Part shown: positions 19,456-28,472 of the stretch, in pieces
How the letters are laid out: each line of letters opens with the position of its first letter
Numbering within the stretch: position 1 is the first letter of the stretch
NCBI GenBank assembly: GCA_034435375.1
Contig: DAOTXR010000039.1
Coordinates: forward strand, 122,774 to 186,773
Origin: DAOTXR01 sp034435375
Lineage (GTDB): Bacteria > Chloroflexota > Anaerolineae > Aggregatilineales > UBA3940
Length of the DNA: 64,000 nucleotides
Direction: 5' to 3'
The notes under the pieces: model-generated
Database searches by the model: none
What the model was told of the DNA's origin: nothing
Seen by the model: only the letters and a program-made list of their open reading frames with translations
Translations under genes and position numbers: made by a program

Positions 19456-19495
19456 GCCGTGCCTCTGCGGTCAGGCCGAAGACCTAAGGCATGGC
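19456..19495. terminator. Composite hairpin between convergent amylase and aldo/keto reductase genes
   Basis: A 9-bp outer stem (19456-19464 with 19487-19495, one GU) encloses an inner GGTC/GACC pair. It lies 31 nt after the amylase stop and about 107 nt after the opposing stop. No clear T-run follows. Confidence 0.4.
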
Positions 19496-19602
19496 CTCGC
19501 TTCCATCTGCTGAGCCTGGCGTCGGATAGGCGTCTTTCTGATAGACTCGCACATAGCACTGTCAGGCCATAATGTCCGAGCGCCCCTGTGCGGCCTGGCA
19601 TG

Positions 19603-20586
19603 TCACCAACGGTGATGGACCTGATCGCGAATGTATTTGTCGTACACTGCACGCACGGCAGCCATCTGCTCATCGGTCAATGGGGGCAGATCGGCAGCGC
19701 GGGCGTTGTCCTCGACCTGATCGGGGCGTTTAGCGCCCGGAATAGTGCACGTCACCGCGTCGAACATCAGAATCCAGCGCAAGGCAAACTGCGCCATTGT
19801 GCAACCAGGAGGGATGAGGGGTTTCAACTCCTCAACAGCCCGGAGACCGACCTCGAAATCCACGCCAGAGAAGGTCTCGCCCACGTCGAAAGCTTCGCCT
19901 TGCCGGTTGAAGCTGCGATGATCATCGGCAGCAAAGGTGGAATTGCGCGTCATCTTGCCGGTCAGCAGACCGCTGGCAAGCGGCACGCGGGCGATGATGG
20001 CCACTCTGCGCCGTTTTGCCTCGCCAAAGAACAACTCAGTTGGGCGCAGACGGAACATGTTGAAGATGATCTGCACTGACTGTACCCCAGGGTACTCGAT
20101 GGCCTTGAGGGCCTCCTCAACCTTCTGGACGCTGACTCCGTAGGTGCGAATCTTACCGGCCCTAACGAGATCGTCCAGCACGCCGAACACCTCGGGTCGG
20201 TAGTAGACCTCGGTGGGCGGGCAGTGAAGCTGCACCAGGTCCAGGCAGTCAGTAGCCAGGTTTTTCAGGCTGCGCTCGACAAAGCGTGTCAGATTCTCGG
20301 CATTATAACCTTCGGCAGTGTGGGGAGACAGCCGCCGCCCGGCTTTGGTGGCAACGATGAATGGCTCACTGCGTTCCCGGCGCAGGCGGGCAATGAGCTG
20401 CTCACTGTGGCCATCGCCATACACATCTGCTGTGTCGATGAAGTTGATGCCCATGTCGATGGCCTTGTGCAGCGCAGCCATCGACTCCTCGTCATCGACC
20501 GGCCCCCACGCGCTGCCAATGGCCCATGCACCAAAGCTGACAGTCGAAACCTTCCAACCGGTGCGACCAAACTCACGATAATGCAT
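19603..20586 (-). CDS. Aldo/keto reductase
   Basis: An NAD(P)H-dependent oxidoreductase with the TIM-barrel fold, 327 residues. Family features are the N-terminus YREFGRTGWKVSTVSFGAW, the catalytic Asp/Tyr pair in DTADVYGDGHSE, the Lys in VATKAG, the LHCP stretch, and the C-terminal cofactor segment TIPGAKRPDQVEDN. The start at 20586 is favoured because GGAGAGG is correctly spaced for it, whereas the ATG nine bases earlier is too close. It follows glpD in the same direction after 56 nt, so it may act on glycerol-derived carbonyl compounds, but the substrate cannot be read from sequence. Confidence 0.92.
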   Translation of the reverse strand: MHYREFGRTGWKVSTVSFGAWAIGSAWGPVDDEESMAALHKAIDMGINFIDTADVYGDGHSEQLIARLRRERSEPFIVATKAGRRLSPHTAEGYNAENLTRFVERSLKNLATDCLDLVQLHCPPTEVYYRPEVFGVLDDLVRAGKIRTYGVSVQKVEEALKAIEYPGVQSVQIIFNMFRLRPTELFFGEAKRRRVAIIARVPLASGLLTGKMTRNSTFAADDHRSFNRQGEAFDVGETFSGVDFEVGLRAVEELKPLIPPGCTMAQFALRWILMFDAVTCTIPGAKRPDQVEDNARAADLPPLTDEQMAAVRAVYDKYIRDQVHHRW

Positions 20587-20642
20587 AGGTAGCATCCTCT
20601 CCTTCTGCCGCGCACTGCTGGTTGCGGATCGCGAGATTTCCT

Positions 20643-22343
20643 CTATCTGTCGAATGACATGCCGAACTGATCGGCCAGGATGGTGCGGGCGCGGGTGACT
20701 TCGGCCCGTCGCTGGTCGATAGACCAGCCCAACGCCTCCCCAACGACTTCAGCCAGCTCATCGAGCAGGTCGGCGGTCAGGTAGCCCAGCCACGCGATCA
20801 GCGAGCGACGTAGCGGCAGATCGTCCAGATGCACGACCCGCTCGTTCTGAGCCAAAAACATGATCTCTCGACGGGTGTAGTCGGGCTGGCCTCTGAGTGG
20901 CGCATCCTCTCCGGCAGCAATGAAGGCCGCGATATGGGCCGCGCGGGTGCCGTAGCGATCAAAGAGAGTCTTGAGCCGCTCCTCCGGCAGGCCAGTCTTG
21001 GCCTGCAGCTCGGAGAGCCAGTGTTGCTGCGCCTCTGGCGTGCGGGGATAGTCCCTGCCGCCGCCGATGGGCATATCCTGGGTGGTTACCCTGCGGGAGA
21101 CTCCCAGCCGGGCCAGCGCAGCATCAGCGGCCAGCTCGGAGAAAGCGCGGAAGGTCGTCCACTTGCCGCCGACTAGGCTGAGGATTGGAAAGTGCAAACC
21201 AGCCCCTGGCTCAAGGACCTCAATGCTGTGGTCGCGGCTGATCTGACCGGTGGTCTTGGCTTTGGCCGCCGGCAGCGGCCTGACGCCGGAGAAGCGAAAC
21301 ACAATCTGAGAGCGATCGACCTGGATGGAGGGAAACACTCGCTTGATCAGATTGAGGAAGTAGTCGATCTCCTCATCGGTACAGCGGGCCTGGTCGGGGT
21401 CATCGATGGGAATGTCGGACGTGCCAACCAGCACCTTGTCCATCAGCGGAAAGATCAGGACGATACGACCATCCTTGTTCTCGAAGAAGAACTCGTGATC
21501 GCCGATGGCCTGGCGCAGCTCTGGATGATCCAAGACAATGTGTGAGCCTTTGGTGCCGCCGATGAAGCGCGTCGTGCGGCCCATAGACCGGTTGGCAAAA
21601 TCGATCCACGGCCCAGCGGCGTTGATGACTATTTTCGGCCTGACAGTCAGTGTCTCCCCAGTGACTTCGTCGCGCAGCGTGACAGTATTGCCCTGCGCCC
21701 CGACCACGCTGACGTAGTTCAATGCTCGTGCGTTAGGCGACTCGGATTCAGCGTCAAGCACCAGGTCAATGCAGATGCGCTCTGGGGAGGGCATGGCGGC
21801 GTCGTAGTAGGTCGCGGTGCAGATGATGTCTGGATTGAGCTTGGGGTACAGCTCAAGCGATCGGCGGCGCATAGCGAATTCGTGATTCGGCATCGACTGG
21901 CGAAAGCGGGTATAGGCGTCATACACGATCATGCCGATCTTAATGACCAGTGCGCCGCGCTCAGCGGGGCGGTCGAGCAGGCCCAGAAATTTGAGCGGCG
22001 CATTGAAGATGCCCGACAGCCACCGGAAGATCGGAAAAGTCGTAGGCAGCGGCTTAACGGCGTGGGGAGCGTTGTGCAAGAGCAGATTGCGCTCGTGCAC
22101 GGCCTCACGAACCAGGCGGAACTCGCCGTTCTCAAGGTAGCGAATGCCGCCGTGGACCATGTGCGAGGACGCGGCGCTGGCCCCGCAGCAAAAATCGCCC
22201 CGGTCGACGATCAGCACATCGACGCCTTGCTGGGCCAGGTCGCGGAAAGTGCCGATGCCATTGATGCCTGCTCCGATGATCAGCACGGAAAGATCGGGGG
22301 TGCGACGGATCGAGTCGAGGATGTCGTTTCTGACCATGGTCAC
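20643..22343 (-). CDS. glpD: FAD-dependent glycerol-3-phosphate dehydrogenase
   Basis: Oxidises sn-glycerol 3-phosphate to dihydroxyacetone phosphate at the membrane, passing electrons to the quinone pool. The 566-residue protein has the dinucleotide fold VLIIGAGINGIG, the ATG-like motif CCGASAASSHMVHGGIRYL, GTKGSHIVLDHP, and the C-terminal helical domain of the family. The start is GTG 22343 (AAGGA 5 nt away); ATG 22337 is an alternative. It lies 238 nt downstream of glpK and 56 nt upstream of the aldo/keto reductase gene. A possible promoter (TTTTGC, 16 nt, TATAGA, 22385-22412) precedes it, so it may be transcribed separately. Confidence 0.96.
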   Translation of the reverse strand: MTMVRNDILDSIRRTPDLSVLIIGAGINGIGTFRDLAQQGVDVLIVDRGDFCCGASAASSHMVHGGIRYLENGEFRLVREAVHERNLLLHNAPHAVKPLPTTFPIFRWLSGIFNAPLKFLGLLDRPAERGALVIKIGMIVYDAYTRFRQSMPNHEFAMRRRSLELYPKLNPDIICTATYYDAAMPSPERICIDLVLDAESESPNARALNYVSVVGAQGNTVTLRDEVTGETLTVRPKIVINAAGPWIDFANRSMGRTTRFIGGTKGSHIVLDHPELRQAIGDHEFFFENKDGRIVLIFPLMDKVLVGTSDIPIDDPDQARCTDEEIDYFLNLIKRVFPSIQVDRSQIVFRFSGVRPLPAAKAKTTGQISRDHSIEVLEPGAGLHFPILSLVGGKWTTFRAFSELAADAALARLGVSRRVTTQDMPIGGGRDYPRTPEAQQHWLSELQAKTGLPEERLKTLFDRYGTRAAHIAAFIAAGEDAPLRGQPDYTRREIMFLAQNERVVHLDDLPLRRSLIAWLGYLTADLLDELAEVVGEALGWSIDQRRAEVTRARTILADQFGMSFDR

Positions 22344-22584
22344 CAATGTCCTTCGTTGTGCAATGCAGCAAGCTACTAGGCTGTTCTATACAACCTGACG
22401 TATACCGCAAAAGGTGAGGGCTGTCATGGCCGTCTGTCACGTCTGGCGCTGACTAACATCGCACAGTGCCCATCTGAAAGGCTTGCATTCGGATGTTTGC
22501 CGCCTCCCTCTCTGCATGGAGTGACACGAACCTCCAGGCTATGTCTAATGCCGGGGAGCAGAGAGGATATAGCATACTGTGTCC

Positions 22585-24093
22585 TTACAACCAGTCGAAT
22601 GTCCGCGCGACAGCTTTCTTCCAACCTGCGTAAAGCCGTTCACGGTCGGCAGGAGACATGCGCGGACGCCACTCCTTATCGACCCCCCAGTTTTGGCGCA
22701 TCTCCTCCTCGCTCGACCAGAAACCGACTGCCAACCCGGCAGCATAAGCAGCGCCCAGCGAGGTTGTCTCAGCAACTTTGGGCCGCACCACTGGCACGTC
22801 GAGGAGATCAGCCTGAAATTGCATCAGCAGATCGTTGGCGACCATCCCGCCATCTACCTTGAGAGCAGTCAAGTTCACGCCCGAGTCCTGGCGCATGGCA
22901 TCCAGTATCTCGCGGGTCTGGTAAGCGGTTGCCTCAAGAGCGGCGCGGGCGATGTGGCCCTTGTTGACGTAGCGTGTCATGCCGACGATCACCCCTCGTG
23001 CATCGGAGCGCCAATAGGGCGCAAACAGCCCAGAGAAGGCTGGCACGAAGTAGATGCCGCCGTTGTCATCAACGGTGCGGGCCAGCGTCTCGACCTCCGG
23101 GGCAGTCTTGATCAGACCCAGGTTGTCGCGCAGCCACTGGACAAGCGCCCCGGTGATGGCCACCGAGCCTTCGAGGGCATACACTGCCGGCTGCGAGCCG
23201 ATCTGGTAAGCGACGGTGGTCAGCAGGCCGCTTTTAGAAGGCACTGGCTGGGCGCCGGTGTTGAGCAACATGAAGCAGCCAGTGCCGTAAGTGTTTTTGG
23301 CCTCGCCGGGGCTAAAGCAGGTCTGGCCGTAGAGGGCAGCCTGCTGGTCGCCCAGGTCGCCGCACACAGGCACTGCGCCGCCGACCGGGCCATCAGGGCG
23401 GGTGGTGCCATAAATGGCGGGATCGCTGGAGGGGCGGATGCGGGGGAGCATCGGGTGAGGGATACCCATGACGGCGAGGATCTCCTCATCCCAATCGAGC
23501 GTCTTCAGATCCATAAGCATGGTGCGACTGGCGTTGGTCACGTCGGTGATATGCACACCACCGTCCGGCCCGCCGGTCAGGTTCCAGATGATCCAAGTAT
23601 CGATGTTGCCGAACAGGGCATCACCCTTTTCGGCGGCGGCTCGCAGGCCATCCACGTGGTCGAGGAGCCAACGGATTTTGGGGCCGGAGAAGTAGGTGGC
23701 CAGCGGCAGCCCGACCTTGGCTCGAAAGCGATCCTGACCTCCGTCCTGGGCCAGATCGTGGCAGATGCGGTCGGTGCGGGTGTCCTGCCACACCAGCGCA
23801 TTGTAGAAGGGCTTGCCGGTGCGCCGATCCCACACCACCGTGGTCTCGCGCTGGTTAGTCACGCCAATGGCGACCAAGTCAGCGGCAGTAATGCCAGCCT
23901 TGTGCATCGCTGCCTGGATGACCTCTTGGGTGCAGGCCCAGATTTCGAGCGGATCGTGCTCAACCTGGCCAGCCTGGGGATAAATCTGGGTGTGCTCTCG
24001 CTGATGCACAGCGATCACGCTGCCGCTGTGGTCGAAGATCATAAACCGTGTGCTGGTCGTGCCCTGATCGATGGCTGCTGCGTATTGGGCCAC
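22585..24093 (-). CDS. glpK: Glycerol kinase
   Basis: Phosphorylates glycerol to sn-glycerol 3-phosphate in the cytoplasm, feeding the neighbouring GlpD. The 502-residue length is exact for the family. Motifs include the N-terminal phosphate-binding AAIDQGTTSTRFM, GVTNQRETTVVWDR, WIIWNLTGG, GDLGDQQAALYGQ, KNTYGTGCFML and VDGGMVANDLLMQFQADLL. Translation begins with GTG 24093 behind AAGGAGGT at 5 nt. A TATAAT box (24140-24145) stands about 47 nt upstream. No glycerol facilitator gene is nearby. Confidence 0.97.
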   Translation of the reverse strand: MAQYAAAIDQGTTSTRFMIFDHSGSVIAVHQREHTQIYPQAGQVEHDPLEIWACTQEVIQAAMHKAGITAADLVAIGVTNQRETTVVWDRRTGKPFYNALVWQDTRTDRICHDLAQDGGQDRFRAKVGLPLATYFSGPKIRWLLDHVDGLRAAAEKGDALFGNIDTWIIWNLTGGPDGGVHITDVTNASRTMLMDLKTLDWDEEILAVMGIPHPMLPRIRPSSDPAIYGTTRPDGPVGGAVPVCGDLGDQQAALYGQTCFSPGEAKNTYGTGCFMLLNTGAQPVPSKSGLLTTVAYQIGSQPAVYALEGSVAITGALVQWLRDNLGLIKTAPEVETLARTVDDNGGIYFVPAFSGLFAPYWRSDARGVIVGMTRYVNKGHIARAALEATAYQTREILDAMRQDSGVNLTALKVDGGMVANDLLMQFQADLLDVPVVRPKVAETTSLGAAYAAGLAVGFWSSEEEMRQNWGVDKEWRPRMSPADRERLYAGWKKAVARTFDWL

Positions 24094-24139
24094 AGTGACC
24101 TCCTTGTCGGTGGATGAAGTGAATGAGGTTTCGATCTCA

Positions 24140-24145
24140 ATTATA
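24140..24145 (-). promoter_or_regulatory. -10 box of glpK
   Basis: A perfect TATAAT on the minus strand, about 47 nt before the glpK start. No good -35 box is seen because that region is taken by the terminator stem at 24161-24192. Confidence 0.4.
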
Positions 24146-24160
24146 CCCCTGGCGAAAAGC

Positions 24161-24192
24161 CGCCCGTCTCACTGATGGCGGTGAGACGGGCG
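24161..24192 (-). terminator. Terminator of the small gene at 24213
   Basis: A perfect 12-bp stem (24161-24172 with 24181-24192, 8-nt loop) is followed on the minus strand by GCTTTTC. It lies 20 nt after the stop of the small membrane-protein gene and separates it from glpK. Confidence 0.75.
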
Positions 24193-24212
24193 TGTGCCGG
24201 GCAAAGCACAAT

Positions 24213-24437
24213 CTAGGCAATCACCGAACCAGCAGCGGTGAACCAGATGGCCATGCTCGCGATCATGAAGGCGCCCAGGTAGATTCTGCCTGTGCGGCGA
24301 TAGAACCGCGTCAGGAAGAAGAGCAGAACATTGTACATCTCCGGCGCATCTGGCGGACCGCAGTGAGGGTCGAGCGCCTGATGGTCGGGATAGAGGCCAG
24401 CCAACGTTAGAGTGAGCATCCCTAACCAGTATAGCAC
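24213..24437 (-). CDS. Short membrane protein or gene remnant
   Basis: A 74-residue reading frame whose C-terminal half has the sequence FYRRTGRIYLGAFMIASM and a further hydrophobic segment ending in AAGSVIA; a hydrophobic patch also occurs near the N-terminus. A strong terminator follows 20 nt after the stop, which supports expression. The C-terminal part gives the impression of the tail of a larger membrane-linked protein, so this may be a remnant. The start is uncertain (ATG 24437, or the Met before YNVLLFFLTRF). No family assigned. Confidence 0.45.
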   Translation of the reverse strand: MLYWLGMLTLTLAGLYPDHQALDPHCGPPDAPEMYNVLLFFLTRFYRRTGRIYLGAFMIASMAIWFTAAGSVIA

Positions 24438-24594
24438 TGTTCTGGCTCAGTTGATCAATGAGATGGAATCAGTCAGGACATTGAGAGGGAGGTTAGCGTC
24501 TGAATCGCTCGCAATCTGCGCCCACCGTGTTACAATTCCCGCCGAATATCGCAGCCAGCCAGTCGCCGGTTTGCATTGACGGAGGAGTCTCGTC

Positions 24595-27500
24595 GTGAGC
24601 CAGCCATTTACCATGCAGGATGTCATGATTCGGCTGCAAGAATTCTGGGCCGCACAGAACTGCATCATCTGGCAGCCATACTATGTGCAGATTGGGGCGG
24701 GCACCATGAACCCTGCCACCTTCTTGCGCGTGCTTGGCCCTGAACCGTGGAACGTTGCCTATGTCGAGCCGTCAGTGCGCCCAGACGATGGTCGTTTTGG
24801 GGAAAACCCCAATCGCATGGCCTACTACTACCAGTACCAGGTGATCTTAAAGCCCGACCCTGGCAATCCGCAGGAGATCTACCTGCAAAGCCTGGAAGCG
24901 CTGGGCATCGATCGACGACAACACGACATCCGATTCGTCGAAGACAACTGGGAGCAGCCTGCCCTGGGGGCGTGGGGCCTGGGTTGGGAAGTGTGGCTGG
25001 ACGGGCAAGAGATCACCCAGTTCACGTACTTCCAACAGGCGGGCGGCCAGAATCTGAACCCTGTGTCGGTGGAGATCACCTACGGCATCGAGCGCATCGT
25101 GCTGGCATTGCAGGGCGTCGACTCGGTGTGGGATATCCAGTGGATGGCAGGGCAGACCTACGGCGATGTGCTCCTCCAGCAGGAGATCGAACACTGCCAC
25201 TATTACTTCCATCTGGCCGATGTGGATGCGCTGCGTCAGGTGTTCAACACTTACGAGCGTGAGGCCGAGCGGGCGCTGTCTCACGAACCACCGTTGGTGA
25301 TGCCTGCTCACGACTACGTGCTGAAGTGCTCGCATCTGTTCAATGTGCTCGATACACGTGGTGCTATCGGCGTGGTAGAGCGTGCCGAGCACTTCCGGCG
25401 GATGCAGCGGCTGGCCGCCAGAGTGTCGGCAGCCTACATCGAGCAACGGTCCCGCTTAGGGTATCCTCTGCTGCCTGCCGAGTGGCGGATCGACCCCGAA
25501 ACCGGGGCTGTCAGCGTTCCGGCTCCTGAGCGTCCCAGACAGGTCCTGGGCAGGTCTCCAACGAAGCCTGCCTCCTTCCTGCTTGAGATCGGCACGGAAG
25601 AGCTGCCTGTTGCCGACCTCGATACAGCGCTGGCACAACTCAGAGAGACGGTTCCCGTGGCGCTGGAGGAAGCACGGCTGGAGTTCACGTCGGTGAGAGT
25701 CGGTGGAACGCCGCGCCGTTTAGTGGTGAGCGTCGAAGGGCTGGCCCCTCGGCAGCGGGAGCAGGAGATCGTGCGGCGCGGGCCTCCGAGCAAGGTAGCC
25801 TTTGACGCTGACGGCAGACCGACCAGGGCGACAGAGGGTTTTGCCCGCAGCCAGGGCGTGGCTATCGAGGACCTTGAGCGGCGTGAGATTGAGGGCGGCG
25901 AATACGTGGTGGCCATCATCCGAGACGAGGGCCGCCCGACCGCAGAGGTGCTGAGCGAGCTGCTGCCTGGCATTGTGGCGGGCATCCGGTTCGATAAACC
26001 CATGCGCTGGAACTGGTCGGGAGTGGCGTTCTCGCGGCCCATTCGTTGGATGGTGGCGCTGTACGGCGGGGCGATTGTGCCGTTCAGCTATGCGGGCGTG
26101 CATGCAGGCCGCGTGACACGTGGGGCGCGTTCGATGGGGTCCCCAGAGATCGAGGTGAAGAACCCCGCTGCCTACTTCGAGGCGATGCGTGAACAGGGGA
26201 TCGTGATCGACCCTGTTGAGAGGCGTGCGATCATCCAACAGCAGATCGACGCGCTGGCCAGGCAGGCCGGAGGCATGGTCAAAGACGATCCGGCCCTGTT
26301 AGACGAGGTGACCAATCTGGTGGAACAGCCCACCGCGCTGTTGGGCACCTTCGACAAGGAAAACCTGCAACTGCCTGACATAGTGCTGACCACGGTGATG
26401 AAGAAGCATCAGCGCTACTTTGCGGTGATCAACAAGAAGGGCAAGCTGCTGCCGCTGTTTATCACGGTGCGCAACGGCGGCTCCGAGTGCCTGGACGTGG
26501 TCACGGCTGGCAACGAGCACGTGATTCGGGCGCGGTTTGCTGACGCGCGGTATTTCTTTGCTGAGGATACCCGCCGCCCCCTGGCAGCCTATGTGCCTGC
26601 GCTGAAGACGCTCACCTTTCAGAAGGATATTGGGTCGTACTATGACAAGGCCGTGCGTCTGGAAGGACTGACGGCGCGCATTGGCATGCTGTTGGGCATC
26701 CAGGACGACACTGGCAGCCTCGACCTGACCATCCGAGCAGCGCGGCTGGCCAAGGCCGACCTGGCCACCTCGTTGGTGGTCGAGATGACATCGTTGCAGG
26801 GAGAGATGGGACGCGAGTACGCCTACCGTTCGGGTGAGTCGCCGCTGGTAGCAGAGGCCATTGCCGAGCACTACTACCCGCGCTTCAATGGAGACCTGCT
26901 GCCGCAGTCCCCTGCCGGGATCGCCATCGCGCTGGCCGACCGACTGGACAGCCTGGTAGGGCTATTTTCGGTGGGCTTGCAGCCGACGGGGTCTGCCGAC
27001 CCTTATGGACTGCGCCGGGCGGCGCTGGGCGTGGTCCAGATTCTGATCGGGCGTCAGATCAGTGTAGACCTGCGCGAGCTGGTGGAGTGGGCAGCGCAGG
27101 GTTATACGCGCGAGTTGGGCGAGCAGTCTATCACTGGTGAGACCAAAACCGCCGTGCTGGACTTTATTGCGGGGCGTCTGCGGGTGGCATTGCGTGAGAT
27201 GTTCCGCTACGATGTGACGGAGGCCGTGACCGCCGTGTTGGCTCACGACCCCTATCGCGCAGCTATGCACGCCGAACAGCTCACACGCTGGACAGCCCGT
27301 GCGGACTGGGCCACGATCCTGGATGCTTATGCTCGCTGTGCGCGTATCACACGAAGCCAGGAACGACGATACACGCTCAAGCCGAGCGCCCTAAAAGAGC
27401 CTGCTGAGAAGAACCTTTACATCGCATATGAGCAGGCTGCTGCTGCCACCGGTGGCAAGGGGGTTGACGTGGATGTTCTCCTTGCCGCCATCCACCAGAT

Positions 27501-27660
27501 GATCCCGGCCATCACGACTTTCTTCGGCCCGGCGGAACAGGGTGGCGTGCTGGTGATGCATGAGGACAAGACGATCCGCCAAAACCGGCTAGCTCTGCTC
27601 CAAAACATCGTGGCGCTGGCCGAAGGGATTGTGGACCTGTCGCAGATGGAGGGATTCTAG
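24595..27660 (+). CDS. glyQS: Glycyl-tRNA synthetase, fused alpha and beta subunits
   Basis: Charges tRNA-Gly. Residues 1 to about 290 are the alpha (catalytic) subunit, with GTMNPATFLRVLGPEPW, RPDDGRFGENPNRM and ITQFTYFQQAGGQN. After a linker of about 35 residues, residues 326-1021 are the beta subunit, starting SFLLEIGTEELP and including KKHQRYFAVINKKG, ARFADARYFFAEDTRRP and a C-terminal anticodon-binding domain. Most bacteria with this class II enzyme encode two separate chains; single-chain fusions are known in a minority, such as chlamydiae. The frame is open throughout, so the fusion is real. GTG 24595 follows GGAGGAG at 7 nt; a TACAAT box lies just upstream. Confidence 0.97.
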   Translation: MSQPFTMQDVMIRLQEFWAAQNCIIWQPYYVQIGAGTMNPATFLRVLGPEPWNVAYVEPSVRPDDGRFGENPNRMAYYYQYQVILKPDPGNPQEIYLQSLEALGIDRRQHDIRFVEDNWEQPALGAWGLGWEVWLDGQEITQFTYFQQAGGQNLNPVSVEITYGIERIVLALQGVDSVWDIQWMAGQTYGDVLLQQEIEHCHYYFHLADVDALRQVFNTYEREAERALSHEPPLVMPAHDYVLKCSHLFNVLDTRGAIGVVERAEHFRRMQRLAARVSAAYIEQRSRLGYPLLPAEWRIDPETGAVSVPAPERPRQVLGRSPTKPASFLLEIGTEELPVADLDTALAQLRETVPVALEEARLEFTSVRVGGTPRRLVVSVEGLAPRQREQEIVRRGPPSKVAFDADGRPTRATEGFARSQGVAIEDLERREIEGGEYVVAIIRDEGRPTAEVLSELLPGIVAGIRFDKPMRWNWSGVAFSRPIRWMVALYGGAIVPFSYAGVHAGRVTRGARSMGSPEIEVKNPAAYFEAMREQGIVIDPVERRAIIQQQIDALARQAGGMVKDDPALLDEVTNLVEQPTALLGTFDKENLQLPDIVLTTVMKKHQRYFAVINKKGKLLPLFITVRNGGSECLDVVTAGNEHVIRARFADARYFFAEDTRRPLAAYVPALKTLTFQKDIGSYYDKAVRLEGLTARIGMLLGIQDDTGSLDLTIRAARLAKADLATSLVVEMTSLQGEMGREYAYRSGESPLVAEAIAEHYYPRFNGDLLPQSPAGIAIALADRLDSLVGLFSVGLQPTGSADPYGLRRAALGVVQILIGRQISVDLRELVEWAAQGYTRELGEQSITGETKTAVLDFIAGRLRVALREMFRYDVTEAVTAVLAHDPYRAAMHAEQLTRWTARADWATILDAYARCARITRSQERRYTLKPSALKEPAEKNLYIAYEQAAAATGGKGVDVDVLLAAIHQMIPAITTFFGPAEQGGVLVMHEDKTIRQNRLALLQNIVALAEGIVDLSQMEGF

Positions 27661-27715
27661 GCTACTGGGCGGCCCTTGGCAGCAAAGCGCATCGCGACCA
27701 CCCTCGGCGGATAGA

Positions 27716-27755
27716 GATCAGACAGGGTGACCTTACAAGGCCGTCCTGTCTGATC
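27716..27755. terminator. Inverted repeat between convergent glyQS and the corrinoid protein gene
   Basis: An 11-bp perfect inverted repeat (27716-27726 with 27745-27755) sits between the two stop codons, 4 nt before the corrinoid-protein stop. It probably ends both transcripts, though no T-run is present. Confidence 0.55.
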
Positions 27756-27758
27756 CGG

Positions 27759-28412
27759 TCACGCCACTCCGACCAGATGTTTGGCAATGCGCACTGCCTC
27801 GGTGGCGTTCTCGCCATAGGCATCTGCGCCAATCTCCTGCGCAAACCCGGCGCTGACCGGCGCGCCGCCGACCATCACCTTGACTCGGCCACGCAGTCCA
27901 GCCTCTTGCAGAGCATCGATGACTGTCCTCTGGCCAGGCATGGTGGTCGTCAGCAAGGCAGACAGGCCCACCAGATTGGCGTCCATGTCACGCACTGCCT
28001 CGACGAAGCGCTCTGGCGGCACATCCACGCCCAGGTCATGCACCTCGAAGCCCCCGGCAGTCAGCATGATGCCGACCAGCGTCTTGCCGATCTCGTGAAT
28101 GTCCCCCTGCACGGTGCCGATCACGACTCTGCCGAGCACCTGGCGCTCCTGATGGGCCGCTCTGAGGGCTGGTTCCAACACGTCGATGGCTGACTTCATC
28201 GCCTTGCCACTCATCACTAAGTCGGGAATGAAGGCTTCAGCACATTCGAAGCGCTGCCCGATCACATCCATGCCAGGCCGCAGTCCCTGTTCCACCAGCG
28301 TCAGGGGATCGTGGCCAGCAGCCAGGCCCTGATTGGTTAGCTCGACGGTCTTTTGGTCATCGCCGTCGATGACGGATTCGGCCAGAGCTTTGAGCAAATC
28401 GTTAAGGTCCAT
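27759..28412 (-). CDS. Corrinoid (B12-binding) methyl-carrier protein
   Basis: A 217-residue methyl carrier of the MtaC/MttC type: an N-terminal helical cap (about 1-85) and a cobalamin-binding Rossmann domain. The B12 signature is complete: GDIHEIGK with the axial His, then SALLTTT and VMVGGAPV. It would accept a methyl group from one of the two MttB-family enzymes encoded just upstream and pass it on, to tetrahydrofolate or another acceptor. It is last in a six-gene minus-strand run. No corrinoid reactivase (RamA-like) gene is present nearby. Confidence 0.94.
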   Translation of the reverse strand: MDLNDLLKALAESVIDGDDQKTVELTNQGLAAGHDPLTLVEQGLRPGMDVIGQRFECAEAFIPDLVMSGKAMKSAIDVLEPALRAAHQERQVLGRVVIGTVQGDIHEIGKTLVGIMLTAGGFEVHDLGVDVPPERFVEAVRDMDANLVGLSALLTTTMPGQRTVIDALQEAGLRGRVKVMVGGAPVSAGFAQEIGADAYGENATEAVRIAKHLVGVA

Positions 28413-28472
28413 GGCAATTATCTCCCGAAGAAAGTGGCCAGTATCAAGTGAATGTAGAATCTGTGGGCGCAG

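Noticed and set aside
22579..24117. A 512-residue plus-strand frame opposite glpK
   Set aside because: A shadow of the glpK codon pattern; glpK itself has every family motif.
24440..24594. A glycine riboswitch ahead of the glycyl-tRNA synthetase gene
   Set aside because: No glycine aptamer pattern or T-box sequence is visible; only a -10-like TACAAT and the ribosome site.
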